From Burkholderiales bacterium (GTDB taxonomy: Bacteria > Pseudomonadota > Gammaproteobacteria > Burkholderiales > Burkholderiaceae_D), in the NCBI GenBank assembly GCA_016196925.1, contig JACPWS010000009.1, positions 1-58,461 of the forward strand: 58,461 bases of DNA, in the 5' to 3' direction. This document shows positions 29,993-41,120 of the stretch, piece by piece. The translations under genes and the position numbers were made by a program. Within the stretch, counting starts at the first letter, position 1; every line of letters starts with the position of its first letter. The notes under the pieces are model-generated. The model was not told the DNA's origin and searched no databases. It worked only from the letters and a program-made list of their open reading frames with translations.

Positions 29993-30082
29993 TTTTCCCG
30001 ATCCACCTGCGGGACGTGCTCTGCGCTGATGCTGTGTTATTTGCTACACTGGCGCGCTCTGCCGCCACGCTTACGCTCATTC

Positions 30083-30964
30083 ATGTCGCATTCCGCCTTC
30101 CTGCTCGTCATCCTCGCCGGTCTGATCCATGCACTGTGGAATATCGCCGCCAAAAAAGCCGGCGGCGATGTGCGCTTCGCCGGCTTTAGCAGCTTGCTGA
30201 TGATGCTGATCTGGGCGCCGCTCGGCATTTATCTGGGCTGGGCAATCGTGCCTGGCTGGGGCCGGCTCGAGTGGAGTTTCGTCGTCGCCAGCGGCGTGCT
30301 GCACGTGCTGTATTTCATCACCCTGTTGCGCGGTTATCGCAAGGCCGACCTGACCGTGGTCTACCCGCTGGCGCGCGGCTCCGGTCCCTTGATTTCTTCC
30401 AGCGCGGCGATCCTGTTTTTAGGCGAGAAAGTGTCGCTGGCAGGCGTACTCGGCATCCTGGCGGTGGTCGGCGGCGTGTTCCTGATCGCCGGCGGCCCCA
30501 GATTATTTGCAGCGGTCAACGACCAGGCGCGCCAGCTGCGCGTGCGCCAAGGCATTTTCTATGGTCTGGCCACCGGCTTGTTTATCGCCGCCTATACCGT
30601 GCTCGATGGCTACGCCGTCAAGGTCATCCTGATCTCGCCCATCCTGATCGATTATTTCAGCAACTTCATCCGGGTCGCGCTGTTGCTGCCGGCCTTGCTG
30701 CGCGACCGCCCGGCCACGCTGGCCTCTTGGCGCGCGGAATGGAAATACGCGCTGGTCGTCGGCGCGATCAGCCCGATCTCTTACGTGCTGGTGCTGTATG
30801 CGCTGCAGAGCGCGCCGCTCAGCCACGTGGCGCCGGCGCGCGAAGTCTCGATGCTGTTCGCGGCCCTGATAGGCGGCCATTTGCTGGGCGAGGGCGAACG
30901 CCTGCAACGCGTGCTCGGCGCGCTGTGCATAGGCGCGGGGGTGTTCGCGTTGGGAAATTTTTGA
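30083..30964 (+). CDS. EamA/DMT-family transporter
   Basis: 293 aa from the ATG at 30083 (MSHSAFLLVILAGLIHALWN). The open frame reaches further upstream, but that part lies in the terminator of the previous gene, and a tatttgctacact stretch (TACACT as -10) sits between them. About ten membrane segments in two EamA repeats, with NIAAKKAGGDVRF in the first loop and VVYPLARGSGPL and LGEKVSLAGVLGI in the first repeat. Predicted small-metabolite exporter; substrate unknown. Confidence 0.87.
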   Translation: MSHSAFLLVILAGLIHALWNIAAKKAGGDVRFAGFSSLLMMLIWAPLGIYLGWAIVPGWGRLEWSFVVASGVLHVLYFITLLRGYRKADLTVVYPLARGSGPLISSSAAILFLGEKVSLAGVLGILAVVGGVFLIAGGPRLFAAVNDQARQLRVRQGIFYGLATGLFIAAYTVLDGYAVKVILISPILIDYFSNFIRVALLLPALLRDRPATLASWRAEWKYALVVGAISPISYVLVLYALQSAPLSHVAPAREVSMLFAALIGGHLLGEGERLQRVLGALCIGAGVFALGNF

Positions 30965-31099
30965 TGCTGTGTTCCTCGATTGATGTTGCCGCCCTGTATC
31001 GTGCGGCCTGGGAAGTGGGCTGTCGGCCCGGCAATTGCAGCGCTGTCAAATTCGACGAATCAGGAGCGATAATACTAGCTGCTTCCTAATCTGAACCAC

Positions 31100-31978
31100 A
31101 TGACTGCATTCTCTCAATTTTTCGCGATCGGCCTGTCGCTTGGCGCGCTAAGCATGCCGTCCTACGCCGGTACTGCGGTCAGCAAAGTCGTCTATCCCAT
31201 GGGCGAAATTCCAAACGACACGCGCTTCAATGACGTGATCGAGATCTTATGTCTGGCGCTGGAAAAAACCAGAGCCAGGTACGGCGATTACGAATGCCTG
31301 CCGAGTTCCGGCGTCATGCCGAAAAAACGTTTTCTGCAAGAGCTGGAACAAAGCAATCACGAAATCAACGTGATCTGGAACCCGACTTCGGAAGAGATGG
31401 AGCGACGGTTTGCGCCGATCCGCATCTCCCTGCGCAAAGACTTGCTCGGTTACCGGGTGGCGCTGATACTCAGACAGAATCAGGCGAAAATCGATAGCGT
31501 CAAAACCCGGCAAGACTTGAAGAAACTCAGTTTTGGCCAGGGGGCGGGCTGGATCGACAATGTCATTTATCAAGCGCATGACATCAACGTAGTCCAGGCG
31601 CAATATAGTCAGCTGATTAAGATGTTGTCGGCCAAGCGTTTCGATATGTTCCCGCGCGGCGTGGGAGAAATTCTGGCGGAATACGAAAGCAATGCCAAGG
31701 ACAACCCCGACGTCGTCATAGAAAAGAATTTGCTGATTTACTACCCTTTCCCCTATTACTTCTTCTTCAACCGTGAAGACAAGGCGATAAGGGAAAGAGT
31801 GGAAGCCGGCTTGCGCATGATGCAAAAGGATGGCAGTTTCGACGCCATCTTTAATAAATATCACCAATCGTCGATAGAAAAACTGAACTTGAAAGAACGC
31901 CGCATCATCCGGCTCGACAACCCTCTGTTACCCAAGAACACGCCGCCGGATGCGCTCAGATCGTGGTCGGTCAAATGA
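31100..31978 (+). CDS. Exported solute-binding-like protein, SBP_bac_3 type
   Basis: 292 aa. A signal peptide (MTAFSQFFAIGLSLGALSMPSYAG) is cut near residue 23. The rest resembles a type 3 amino-acid-binding periplasmic protein: RISLRKDLLGYRVALILR, KLSFGQGAGWIDNVIYQAHD, RFDMFPRGVGEILAEY and the C-terminal GLRMMQKDGSFDAIFNKYH. Many such genes in Burkholderiales stand alone without permease genes, as here, and the ligand is unknown. It is followed 20 bases later by the convergent gene at 31999. Confidence 0.8.
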   Translation: MTAFSQFFAIGLSLGALSMPSYAGTAVSKVVYPMGEIPNDTRFNDVIEILCLALEKTRARYGDYECLPSSGVMPKKRFLQELEQSNHEINVIWNPTSEEMERRFAPIRISLRKDLLGYRVALILRQNQAKIDSVKTRQDLKKLSFGQGAGWIDNVIYQAHDINVVQAQYSQLIKMLSAKRFDMFPRGVGEILAEYESNAKDNPDVVIEKNLLIYYPFPYYFFFNREDKAIRERVEAGLRMMQKDGSFDAIFNKYHQSSIEKLNLKERRIIRLDNPLLPKNTPPDALRSWSVK

Positions 31979-31998
31979 TTGTGGCGTAACCGAGAAAC

Positions 31999-32646
31999 TC
32001 AGGAGTGCTCCGTCATATAAATCACCCGCGGGCAGGCCGCTCCGGTCTTTTTCTGCGGACACCAGAACGACACCGTAACCGACCAGCGGCGGCAAGAAAT
32101 TTCTATCAGATCGGGCGCATCGCCCATGCCCATGACGCAGGTCGATTGCAGCGCTGCATCGAGCGAGTGCGCCTGGAAATAGCCATAGGTACTGATTTTT
32201 TGTATGGTCTCGACCGCGACCGCCGGCGGCACCGTGCCCGGCCGCACGACCAGCTCCCTGTCCTTCAGCGTGACCAGAGTTTCCAGCCTGGCCGGGCTGC
32301 AACTCCACAGTTTCTGCTCGCGCGCGCATTGCGCCACGTAGTACAGCGGCTTGCCTTTCAGTTGCGCATGCGGCCGGCATCTGACGTCGGCGTAATTCGC
32401 CTGGCTGGCATTCGCGCTAAAGGCGCGCGCGTCGATTTCTGCGACAGCGACACCGTATTCTTGTCCGCACACGATATGCTCCAGCAATAGCTGTTCATCG
32501 CGGCTTAGCTTGACAGGAAAAGTCTGGAGTATTGTCGTTGCGCGCGCAGGCCAACATGCTGCGATCAGCAATGCCAACACGAGACGAGACCAGCTGTCGG
32601 AAAAAACCCGGAAAAATTTGACTGCTGACGTGTTGTTCTTACTCAT
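31999..32646 (-). CDS. Exported hypothetical protein, cysteine-containing
   Basis: 215 aa. The N-terminus has a long basic region before a hydrophobic stretch (SRLVLALLIAACWPARA), fitting a signal peptide cut near residue 36. The mature part has eight cysteines (CGQEY, CRPH, CARE, CSPA, CVMG, CRRW, CPQK, CPRV), suggesting disulfides in the periplasm. No family recognised. The ATG has no clear ribosome binding site. It may be co-transcribed with the AraC-type regulator upstream (12 bases apart). Confidence 0.65.
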   Translation of the reverse strand: MSKNNTSAVKFFRVFSDSWSRLVLALLIAACWPARATTILQTFPVKLSRDEQLLLEHIVCGQEYGVAVAEIDARAFSANASQANYADVRCRPHAQLKGKPLYYVAQCAREQKLWSCSPARLETLVTLKDRELVVRPGTVPPAVAVETIQKISTYGYFQAHSLDAALQSTCVMGMGDAPDLIEISCRRWSVTVSFWCPQKKTGAACPRVIYMTEHS

Positions 32647-32658
32647 GGTGTATGTAAC

Positions 32659-33612
32659 TCATGGTTTAGAAAATTGCCGGCGATACGTTATTGGGTTGGT
32701 GCCGACGATACGCCGGAAGTGGCGCCGGAACGATTCTTCCGAACCGAAGCCGGTCAGCTCCATGATATGGCTTAAGCCATGCGTCGATCCTTCCAGCATT
32801 TCTTTCGCGCTCGCCACGCGCTCGCGTATGATCCAGTCGTAGGGCGAATAGCCGGTCAGCTGGCTGAACTGGCGTTGCAGCGTGCGCTCGCTCATGGCGG
32901 CGCGCCCGGCCAGCGAGCGCAGGCTGTGATCCAGCGCCGGATTTTTGCGTATCCAATCCAGTAGTTTGGATAGGCGGCCGCTCTCGTCCGTTGCCACCGG
33001 CCGCGGCACGAATTGCGCCTGCCCGCCGGAGCGGTGCGGAGGAATCACCAGACGCTGCGCGACCCGGTTCGCTACCTTCACGCCGTAATCCTTGCGCACC
33101 AGATGTAGCAGCATATCCAGGCCCGCGGCGGAACCGGCCGAGGTGATGATCTGTTCTTCATCCACATACAGCGCATCCGGCACCACGGTAATCTGCGGAT
33201 AGCGGCGCGCCAGTTGCTCGGCATAACGCCAGTGCGTAGTGACCGATTTCCCATCCAAAATCCCGGCCGCCGCCAGCACAAATACGCCTGAGCATATCGT
33301 GCAAAAGCGCGCGCCGCGTGCGTAGGCGGTACGGATTTTTTTCAGTAAAGCCTCGGGCGGAATTTCATCCGGATCGCGCCAGCCGGGAATGATGATGGTA
33401 TCGGCCTTATCTAACACGCGCAGGGTATACGGCGCCTCCACGGAAATGCCGCCGGCCGCGCGCAGCTTGCCGGGTTCGGCCGCACATACCGCAAAGCGAT
33501 ACCAATCCACACCGAGTTCGGGCCGCTCCAGTGCGAACAGCTCCACCGTGCAACCGAATTCAAAGGTGCACAACTGGTCATACGCGAGGGCTACGACAAA
33601 ATGTTGGGTCAT
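32659..33612 (-). CDS. ftrA: GlxA/FtrA-like transcriptional activator (DJ-1/PfpI plus AraC HTH)
   Basis: 317 aa. The N-terminal DJ-1/PfpI-like domain (ADTIIIPGWRDPDE, ARFCTICSGVFVLAAAGIL with the nucleophile-elbow Cys) senses an unknown signal and lacks obvious amidase function. The C-terminal AraC-type double HTH runs from about residue 215 (SLRSLAGRAAMSERTLQRQF and MELTGFGSEESFRRHFRR). The sequence fits the FtrA subgroup. It is divergently arranged with a rhodanese gene, 97 bases apart, which it probably controls. Confidence 0.88.
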   Translation of the reverse strand: MTQHFVVALAYDQLCTFEFGCTVELFALERPELGVDWYRFAVCAAEPGKLRAAGGISVEAPYTLRVLDKADTIIIPGWRDPDEIPPEALLKKIRTAYARGARFCTICSGVFVLAAAGILDGKSVTTHWRYAEQLARRYPQITVVPDALYVDEEQIITSAGSAAGLDMLLHLVRKDYGVKVANRVAQRLVIPPHRSGGQAQFVPRPVATDESGRLSKLLDWIRKNPALDHSLRSLAGRAAMSERTLQRQFSQLTGYSPYDWIIRERVASAKEMLEGSTHGLSHIMELTGFGSEESFRRHFRRIVGTNPITYRRQFSKP

Positions 33613-33709
33613 GGCGATATGTTACCGTAGATTGACGTTCTCGCCACTGGGTAAATCCCGCCGCAAGCCGGAATATACGGTCTTCTACAAGCAGATCAGG
33701 AGCATAAAC

Positions 33710-34126
33710 ATGACAAACAGCAGCAACGCCGTACTGGCCGTCAGCGCCGCCGATAGCCAGGCCGCAATCGCGCATTTCTCTTCAAGCTTCAGGTTCGAAA
33801 CCGATTGCTGGGATGTGCATGATGCCCTCACATCCGGGCAGCCCGGCTTCGTCTTGCTGGACGTGCGCAGCCCTGCCATGTACCAGGCTGCGCACGTACC
33901 GGGCGCCATCAATCTGGTGCGCGGCAAAATCGTTGCCTCCAGATTAGCGGAGTATCCGGCGCACACCTTATTCGTGACCTATTGCGCCGGCCCCCATTGC
34001 AACGGCGCCGGCAAGGCCGCGCTGGCGCTGGCGAAACTGGGCCGCCCGGTAAAAATCATGATAGGCGGTGTGACCGGCTGGCTGGATGAAGGCTTTGCGC
34101 TGACGACGGCTGGCGCGGTTGGGTGA
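33710..34126 (+). CDS. Rhodanese-like sulfurtransferase
   Basis: 138 aa. A single rhodanese domain: FVLLDVRSPAMYQAAHVPGA, LFVTYCAGPHCNGAGKAA, with the active-site cysteine in TYCAGPHCNG and a second Cys at its end, then IMIGGVTGWLDEGF. A caggag site precedes the ATG. Transfers sulfur via a persulfide; substrate unknown. Divergent from the FtrA-type regulator, an arrangement seen elsewhere, so the regulator likely targets this promoter region. Confidence 0.88.
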   Translation: MTNSSNAVLAVSAADSQAAIAHFSSSFRFETDCWDVHDALTSGQPGFVLLDVRSPAMYQAAHVPGAINLVRGKIVASRLAEYPAHTLFVTYCAGPHCNGAGKAALALAKLGRPVKIMIGGVTGWLDEGFALTTAGAVG

Positions 34127-34179
34127 GGTGAGTGGCATGCCTGACTTTGCGGACGGCGTTTGCATCAGGAGAGGAAGGA

Positions 34180-34214
34180 CAGCTTCGAATTTTCTGAATC
34201 GAAGCTGACTTTTT
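34180..34214 (+). terminator. Terminator of the rhodanese gene
   Basis: cagcttcga pairs with tcgaagctg around a 10-base loop, followed by acttttt, about 55 bases after the stop codon. Confidence 0.65.
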
Positions 34215-34314
34215 GATAGTGGATGTGCTGCGTGGCGCAACACAGGGCGGCAAAGCGCGCGGCTACTGCATGTCTGCTTGTTAAAACGATGACCAGACCT
34301 GAGCCTGGCCCTTG

Positions 34315-34347
34315 CCAGAAAAACGGGCGTCGATACTGCGCCCGTTT
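34315..34347 (-). terminator. Terminator of the DUF3297 gene
   Basis: aaacgggcg pairs with cgcccgttt around a 9-base loop. On the minus strand it continues into a T-run. Seven bases beyond the stop at 34354. Confidence 0.75.
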
Positions 34348-34353
34348 CATTAA

Positions 34354-34602
34354 TCACCGATAAAACGCCTCGACCTGGCCTTTAACCTTGATCATCAAAG
34401 GATTGCCCTTGCGATCGCGCGCCTTGCCGGCCGCGACGCTGATCCAGCCTTCGCTGATGCAATACTCTTCGACGTCGGTACGTTCCTTGCCGTTGATCTT
34501 AATCCCGATCTCGTGCTGAAATACGTCAGCGTTGTAATAGGGGCTGCGCGGATCGATAGACAGGCGATCCGGTAATGGTGGGGTTTGGGTAGTGGCGTTC
34601 AT
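34354..34602 (-). CDS. DUF3297 family protein
   Basis: 82 aa, the family's normal size. The highly conserved LPDRLSIDPRSPYYNADVF and IGIKINGKERTDVEEYCI-EGWI-VAAGKARDRKGNP blocks make the family call secure. A small soluble protein of unknown function, common in proteobacteria. Monocistronic with its own terminator. Confidence 0.92.
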   Translation of the reverse strand: MNATTQTPPLPDRLSIDPRSPYYNADVFQHEIGIKINGKERTDVEEYCISEGWISVAAGKARDRKGNPLMIKVKGQVEAFYR

Positions 34603-34692
34603 GGGGCAGGATTATCCATCAGTTAGCCGTCGGGTTCAATGCCTGAAACGACAAGCCGCGCGCAGGCGTCGTTACTAGTCCGGCTGGCCGGA

Positions 34693-35430
34693 TCAGGGCA
34701 AACGCAGAGCGCGCAAGCGCTGGTGCGGCTCGCCCTCCCAGTCGGGTTTCAGTTGCTGCTTGGCGCGCAGGTAGTGCCCGGTAAACACCTCCAGATACGC
34801 CTCCAGCGTTTGCGCGGCTAAAGTCTCGCCGGCCAGGCTCAGGCACAAGGCCGCCACTTCCGAGGTGCATAAATGATCGTCGCGCCGCGAGCGGCGCAGG
34901 CGATAGCGCGACAATTGCTCGGGCGCCAGGCTCAGCACCGGCAAATGATTCAGGTAAGGGCTTTTCTTGAATATCTTGCGCGCCTCGGGCCAGGTCGCAT
35001 CCAGCAAGATAAACAGCGGCCGTTTGCCCTCTGCAGCGCGATGTTGGTCCGGCAAGTGCGTAATCACCCGCTCGGGCGCGACAAACTCGCCCGGAAACAC
35101 CAGATACGGCTGCCACTGCGGGTCCGCCAGCACGGCCAGCAAGGCTGGATCGACTTCGGTGCGCGCCCAGCCGAACGCCAGCGTATCCGGCACCACATCC
35201 GCAATCAGCCAGCCGGTGTTGCTGGGTTTCAGCGCCTCATGCTCCGCCATGATCAGACACACCCCGGCCCGCGTCGCCACCACCGGCCGCAAGGCGCACA
35301 GGCAATGGCTCAAAATCAGCCGGCAGCCGCCGCAGCGCTCGCCCTTAGGCCCGCCCCGCGCCAGAAACGGCCTGGTGCTGCGCTCCAGACGGGTGGAACG
35401 CAGGCGGGAAACGGCGTGGGGAGGGTGCAT
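34693..35430 (-). CDS. tapT: DTW-domain protein, tRNA-uridine aminocarboxypropyltransferase (TapT/YfiP-like)
   Basis: 245 aa. Family members attach the 3-amino-3-carboxypropyl group to a tRNA uridine using SAM. The N-terminus has a zinc-type cysteine cluster (CGGCRLILSHCLCALRP). The core has the D-x-T-W signature as LLDATWPEARKIFKKSPYL, and the end carries RRSRRDDHLCTSEVAALCL. The start codon has an ambiguous site; about 25 Arg-rich residues precede the cysteine cluster. Also called YfiP in E. coli; assignment by motif. Confidence 0.85.
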   Translation of the reverse strand: MHPPHAVSRLRSTRLERSTRPFLARGGPKGERCGGCRLILSHCLCALRPVVATRAGVCLIMAEHEALKPSNTGWLIADVVPDTLAFGWARTEVDPALLAVLADPQWQPYLVFPGEFVAPERVITHLPDQHRAAEGKRPLFILLDATWPEARKIFKKSPYLNHLPVLSLAPEQLSRYRLRRSRRDDHLCTSEVAALCLSLAGETLAAQTLEAYLEVFTGHYLRAKQQLKPDWEGEPHQRLRALRLP

Positions 35431-35644
35431 GGGACCGATCGTTTAAACATGGAATAGCGCTGCATTGTAGTGCAGGCCGCGCCTCGCAAGAAAAAATTGC
35501 GTGCGCCGTAGACTAAAACCCTTGTCACGGCGTTAATTGAGAACGCACAGGGATGGAAATTGTTGTTCAAAATTACAAAACTGCGCGTAGAATTCCCGTT
35601 CCTTGTTGTTCGTATAATTTTTTAACCAAGACACCCTAAAGATC

Positions 35645-35839
35645 ATGAAAAAACTTATTCAAATCCTGAGTCTGATCGCCCTTGCCAGCAGCCTGAGCGC
35701 CTGCATTTCTGTGAGCGAAAGTAACCTGGAAGGCAGCAAACAAATCGCCGCCATGTCGCAGCAAGCGATCGCGACCTGCGGTCAGGGCAACGTCGACAAA
35801 GTCACCACCAACAGCTTTACCTGCAAGTCCGGCAAATAA
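35645..35839 (+). CDS. Small lipoprotein of unknown function
   Basis: 64 aa. MKKLIQILSLIALASSLSAC is a lipoprotein signal (Cys20 after LSA). The mature part is 45 residues (ISVSESNLEGSKQIAAMSQQ, then ATCGQGNVDKVTTNSFTCKSGK) with two further cysteines that could pair. No recognised domain. It sits alone in the intergenic space, just before a family B repeat fragment. Confidence 0.75.
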   Translation: MKKLIQILSLIALASSLSACISVSESNLEGSKQIAAMSQQAIATCGQGNVDKVTTNSFTCKSGK

Positions 35840-35860
35840 GCTGGCCGCGCGGTTGATGCC

Positions 35861-35920
35861 GTTCAGTTAAGCCGTATACTTAAAATCGTCATCCCTGCGC
35901 AGGCAGGGATCCAGTGTCGT
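35861..35920. repeat. Intergenic folded repeat, family B partial copy 1
   Basis: Begins gttcagttaagccgtat (as at 42509) and holds the first hairpin (tccctgc against gcaggga around gcag at 35891-35908), then stops; the rest of the element is absent. It follows the small lipoprotein gene by 22 bases. Confidence 0.6.
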
Positions 35921-35957
35921 TCGACGATGTCACCGCGCCAGACTTTTGCCATGGCAT

Positions 35958-35997
35958 AAAAAAAAGCAGCAAGGCATTCCCGCCCAGCTGCTTTTTT
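35958..35997. terminator. Terminator between the lipoprotein and glutathione transferase genes
   Basis: aaaaaaaagcagc pairs with gctgctttttt. It sits 31 bases beyond the stop of the minus-strand glutathione transferase gene and can act on either strand. Confidence 0.75.
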
Positions 35998-36027
35998 GTT
36001 GCCTGCGCCTTTGCGCGCACTGGCAGG

Positions 36028-36651
36028 CTACTTCGCCGCAAACTTCGCGTAATACGCCTGCACCGCCGGCAGCTTGGCAATCCGCTGCATGTGCGCATTC
36101 AGGGCCGGCGCCACGCTGGCCACCAGATCGGTCGGGATATGATCGAACCTGCCCGAATTCAGCGCGCGGATATCGACCAACACTTTCAGGTCGGCCACCG
36201 TCAGACGGCCGTCGGCAAAGAATTCGCCGCCATGCGCCGCCAATTGCTTTTGCAGCCAGCGCAGATACACCGGTATCGCGCCATCCACCAGCGCCAGGCG
36301 CGCGGCTCTCTGCTCTTCACCTGTCATGCGGAAAGTCGGCCCTAACTTCATGGCCGCTTCTTCCACCACGAACATCACCTCGTCGCACAACAAGGCTTGA
36401 AACGGATCGGCGGGATACAAACCGGCCAGCTTGCCCGCGTAGCGCAAAATCGCATCGCACTGCGTGATTTGCACGCCATCGACTTCCAAAGTCGGCACCT
36501 GAGCAAACGGCGTGGTCTTGCGAATTTCTGCAAATTCCGGGAAAGCAAAACGACGATCTTCAAACGCCACGCCGCCGATATGCAAAGCCAGACGCACAGG
36601 CTCGCCACGGCCACCGTGAACGTCGAAATAGGTGAGTTTAAGTTGAGGCAT
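36028..36651 (-). CDS. Glutathione S-transferase family protein
   Basis: 207 aa. Thioredoxin-like N-terminal domain with LTYFDVHGGRGEPVRLAL, the Tyr/Arg region typical of sigma-like classes, and FAQVPTLEVDG with the cis-proline (Pro), then QCDAILRYAGK for glutathione binding. The all-helical C-terminal domain ends KLPAVQAYYAKF. Conjugates glutathione to electrophiles or acts as a peroxidase; substrate unknown. Confidence 0.9.
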   Translation of the reverse strand: MPQLKLTYFDVHGGRGEPVRLALHIGGVAFEDRRFAFPEFAEIRKTTPFAQVPTLEVDGVQITQCDAILRYAGKLAGLYPADPFQALLCDEVMFVVEEAAMKLGPTFRMTGEEQRAARLALVDGAIPVYLRWLQKQLAAHGGEFFADGRLTVADLKVLVDIRALNSGRFDHIPTDLVASVAPALNAHMQRIAKLPAVQAYYAKFAAK

Positions 36652-36802
36652 GTTGTTTCCTTGAGAGAGAACGCGATGGATTTGGGCAAAAAGAATCAGC
36701 CAATGTTCTTGCCATAATCATCATAGCATCCATAGCATTTTCGGATGGGAGGGCGCTTGCAGTCAGCTGAGGCAGCCTGCGGCGGCAGGGCGTAAGTCTG
36801 GC

Positions 36803-37084
36803 TTACGCTCCCGTATCATCCTTGCCCGACTTGAATAAATCGTCCAGCCCGGCCGGCCTGGTCTGGGCGCGGGCGACACCGCGGCGACCGGTAAATTCTT
36901 CCTCGATATTGTCGCGATAATAGCTCCACGCCGCACCAGAGGTGGACAAGCGCCGCCAGACTTCCTGCCCCACGCCCGCATAATCAATCGCACTGCCATC
37001 CTCGAATTCCACCCGCAACACCCGCTCGCGTGGTTCATAGCCGATAGCGCGCAGCTTGCCGGCGTTGATGCGTTTCATTTCCAT
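36803..37084 (-). CDS. KTSC domain protein
   Basis: 93 aa from 37084, where a caggag site lies upstream; a longer in-frame ATG start lacks one. It consists of a single small KTSC-type domain (IGYEPRERVLRVEFEDGSAIDYAGV, then FTGRR) found at the C-terminus of lysyl-tRNA synthetase-like proteins and as stand-alone proteins of unknown function. The Asp/Lys-rich tail (DDLFKSGKDDTGA) is extra. Confidence 0.8.
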   Translation of the reverse strand: MEMKRINAGKLRAIGYEPRERVLRVEFEDGSAIDYAGVGQEVWRRLSTSGAAWSYYRDNIEEEFTGRRGVARAQTRPAGLDDLFKSGKDDTGA

Positions 37085-37401
37085 GATGGACTCCTGATGA
37101 TGAATTTTTACGATGTCCTTAAGAATTGCCATTCTGCACGACAAGATAACAGGCTTAGCGGGACAGCCGCAAATCTTCAGGCTGCTGCTTCGCGCCTGAA
37201 GCGATTTCGACCAAAGTGAGGACATCCTCAATATGGTTTGCGGGCATGCACAGCTGCAAGGCTGATGGAATAAGCGGGGCAGGCGCCAATAAAATTTTCC
37301 GCGAATAAAGTTAAATATCAATTTGACCAGGATATGATGTCGATCTTTACGGCGAACTCCTGCGAGTTTTGGCTTCGCACCAAGAAATGGAAAAAACGAC
37401 G
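37085..37401. other. Intergenic region between the KTSC and HNH genes
   Basis: About 317 bases, divergent promoters for the KTSC gene (minus) and the HNH gene (plus). No repeat, RNA or convincing promoter found. Confidence 0.4.
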
Positions 37402-38199
37402 ATGACAGCAAAATCCAGCCACTGGACGCGTGAGCAATTATTGGTGGCGTTCAATTTGTATTGCCAACTGCCATTCGGGAAATTTCATAGCCGCAATCCA
37501 GACATCGTGCGATTGGCGGAAATGATAGGCCGCACTCCTTCTGCGTTGGCCATGAAACTGGTGAACATCGCTAGCCTCGATCCTGTGATAACTAATTCTG
37601 GACGTACAGGTTTGGTCGGCGCATCGAAATTAGATAGGACGATGTGGGCGGAAATGCAGCATGACTGGAATCAGTTTGCGCTGGAAAGCCAAACCATGGT
37701 CGATGCGCTGCTAGCCGAAAACAAGGCAACGCTAGCGACGCCGCTGACCACGGAAATCATCGAAGACGATGCGGACGTAAGCTACGCCGCCGAGAGCAAA
37801 ACCGCGCAAACGAAGATTCGCGTCGGTCAACATTTTTTCCGTCGCGCCGTCTTGAGTGCCTATGCGGGACGCTGTTGCATTACCGGTTTGGCGCATCCGA
37901 GTTTGCTGGTCGCCAGTCACATCGTCCCGTGGCGCGCCGACAAAGATAACCGCCTGAACCCGCGCAACGGTCTTTGCCTTTCTACTCTGCATGACAAAGC
38001 TTTCGATCAAGGCTTGATCACGATCACGCCCGATTACACCATTAAAGTTTCGACATCCGCGCGTCAATTTGCAGACAACCGTTTTGCTTCGGAATGGTTA
38101 ATTGCGCTGGAAGGAAAACAGATGACCTTGCCTGAAAAATTTAGCCCGTCTGCCGAATTTATCGCGTGGCATAACGAACATATTTTTCTACGCGATTGA
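37402..38199 (+). CDS. HNH endonuclease, COG3440-like, possibly restriction-type
   Basis: 265 aa from the ATG at 37402; another ATG at 37387 is possible and the ribosome binding site does not decide. N-terminal helical domain (WTREQLLVAFNLYCQLPFGKFHSRNPDI, then GRTPSALAMKLVNIASLDP), a linker, and the HNH nuclease core near residue 165: ASHIVPWRADKDNRLNPRNG, then LSTLHDKAFDQG. The first His and Asn/His set is present, so nuclease activity is plausible. Such genes often occur as solitary or defence-associated putative restriction nucleases. The locus is AT-richer than most neighbours. Confidence 0.82.
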   Translation: MTAKSSHWTREQLLVAFNLYCQLPFGKFHSRNPDIVRLAEMIGRTPSALAMKLVNIASLDPVITNSGRTGLVGASKLDRTMWAEMQHDWNQFALESQTMVDALLAENKATLATPLTTEIIEDDADVSYAAESKTAQTKIRVGQHFFRRAVLSAYAGRCCITGLAHPSLLVASHIVPWRADKDNRLNPRNGLCLSTLHDKAFDQGLITITPDYTIKVSTSARQFADNRFASEWLIALEGKQMTLPEKFSPSAEFIAWHNEHIFLRD

Positions 38200-38224
38200 G
38201 CCGCGAAGAACCATTTTTTTCATA

Positions 38225-38482
38225 ATGAATATCCGATTCTCTTACCTGTATTGCGACGCTGGAAATTTCAAAAATTTCGGTGAAGTCGTATTCGCCAATC
38301 CAAATAATTTACCTTTGGAAGAATTGTCCGCTAAGGTAAAGCAGGCGTTGCTGGACGGGATGTTTTTCGACGCATACGCGGTCGGCGTACCTGAACTGTT
38401 TTTTGACGATTACCGAGGTAAATCATCGCGGCTCACTATGTGCAAGAAACAGCAAAATAAATTTCAAACAGTGCTGGCCTGA
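38225..38482 (+). CDS. Small hypothetical protein beside the HNH gene, possibly frameshifted
   Basis: 85 aa. MNIRFSYLYCDAGNFKNFGEVVFANPNNLPLEE resembles a widespread small protein that follows or accompanies HNH and defence genes. In its usual form, from memory, the C-terminus holds an acidic WHEF-type motif, which I cannot see here: after ELFFDDYR the sequence turns basic (GKSSRLTMCKKQQNKF). A tttttt run at about 38400 could be a frameshift site. Lies 25 bases after the HNH stop, so the two are probably an operon. Confidence 0.55.
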   Translation: MNIRFSYLYCDAGNFKNFGEVVFANPNNLPLEELSAKVKQALLDGMFFDAYAVGVPELFFDDYRGKSSRLTMCKKQQNKFQTVLA

Positions 38483-38578
38483 TCCGCAATCCCCATGCGC
38501 CTCGCAGGCCAGATGGGCCGGAGAACCGCATGGATATTGCGGGGCGGGCTTACCGGTTTTTAAAATTGTACATCCAAC

Positions 38579-38613
38579 AAAAAAGGCCAACCAAAACTGG
38601 AAGGCCTTTTTCA
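38579..38613 (-). terminator. Terminator of gyrB
   Basis: aaaaaaggcc pairs with ggcctttttc around a 14-base loop. It lies 19 bases beyond the gyrB stop and acts on the minus strand, and also at the end of the plus-strand HNH unit. Confidence 0.75.
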
Positions 38614-38631
38614 TTTTGTATCACATCAACA

Positions 38632-41112
<2,481 letters not shown>

Positions 41113-41120
41113 CTAAATAC

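Noticed and set aside
29939..30082. The longer EamA start in the ORF at 29939
   Set aside because: The extension runs through the terminator of the upstream gene and encodes no recognisable EamA sequence; the start at 30083 fits the first helix.
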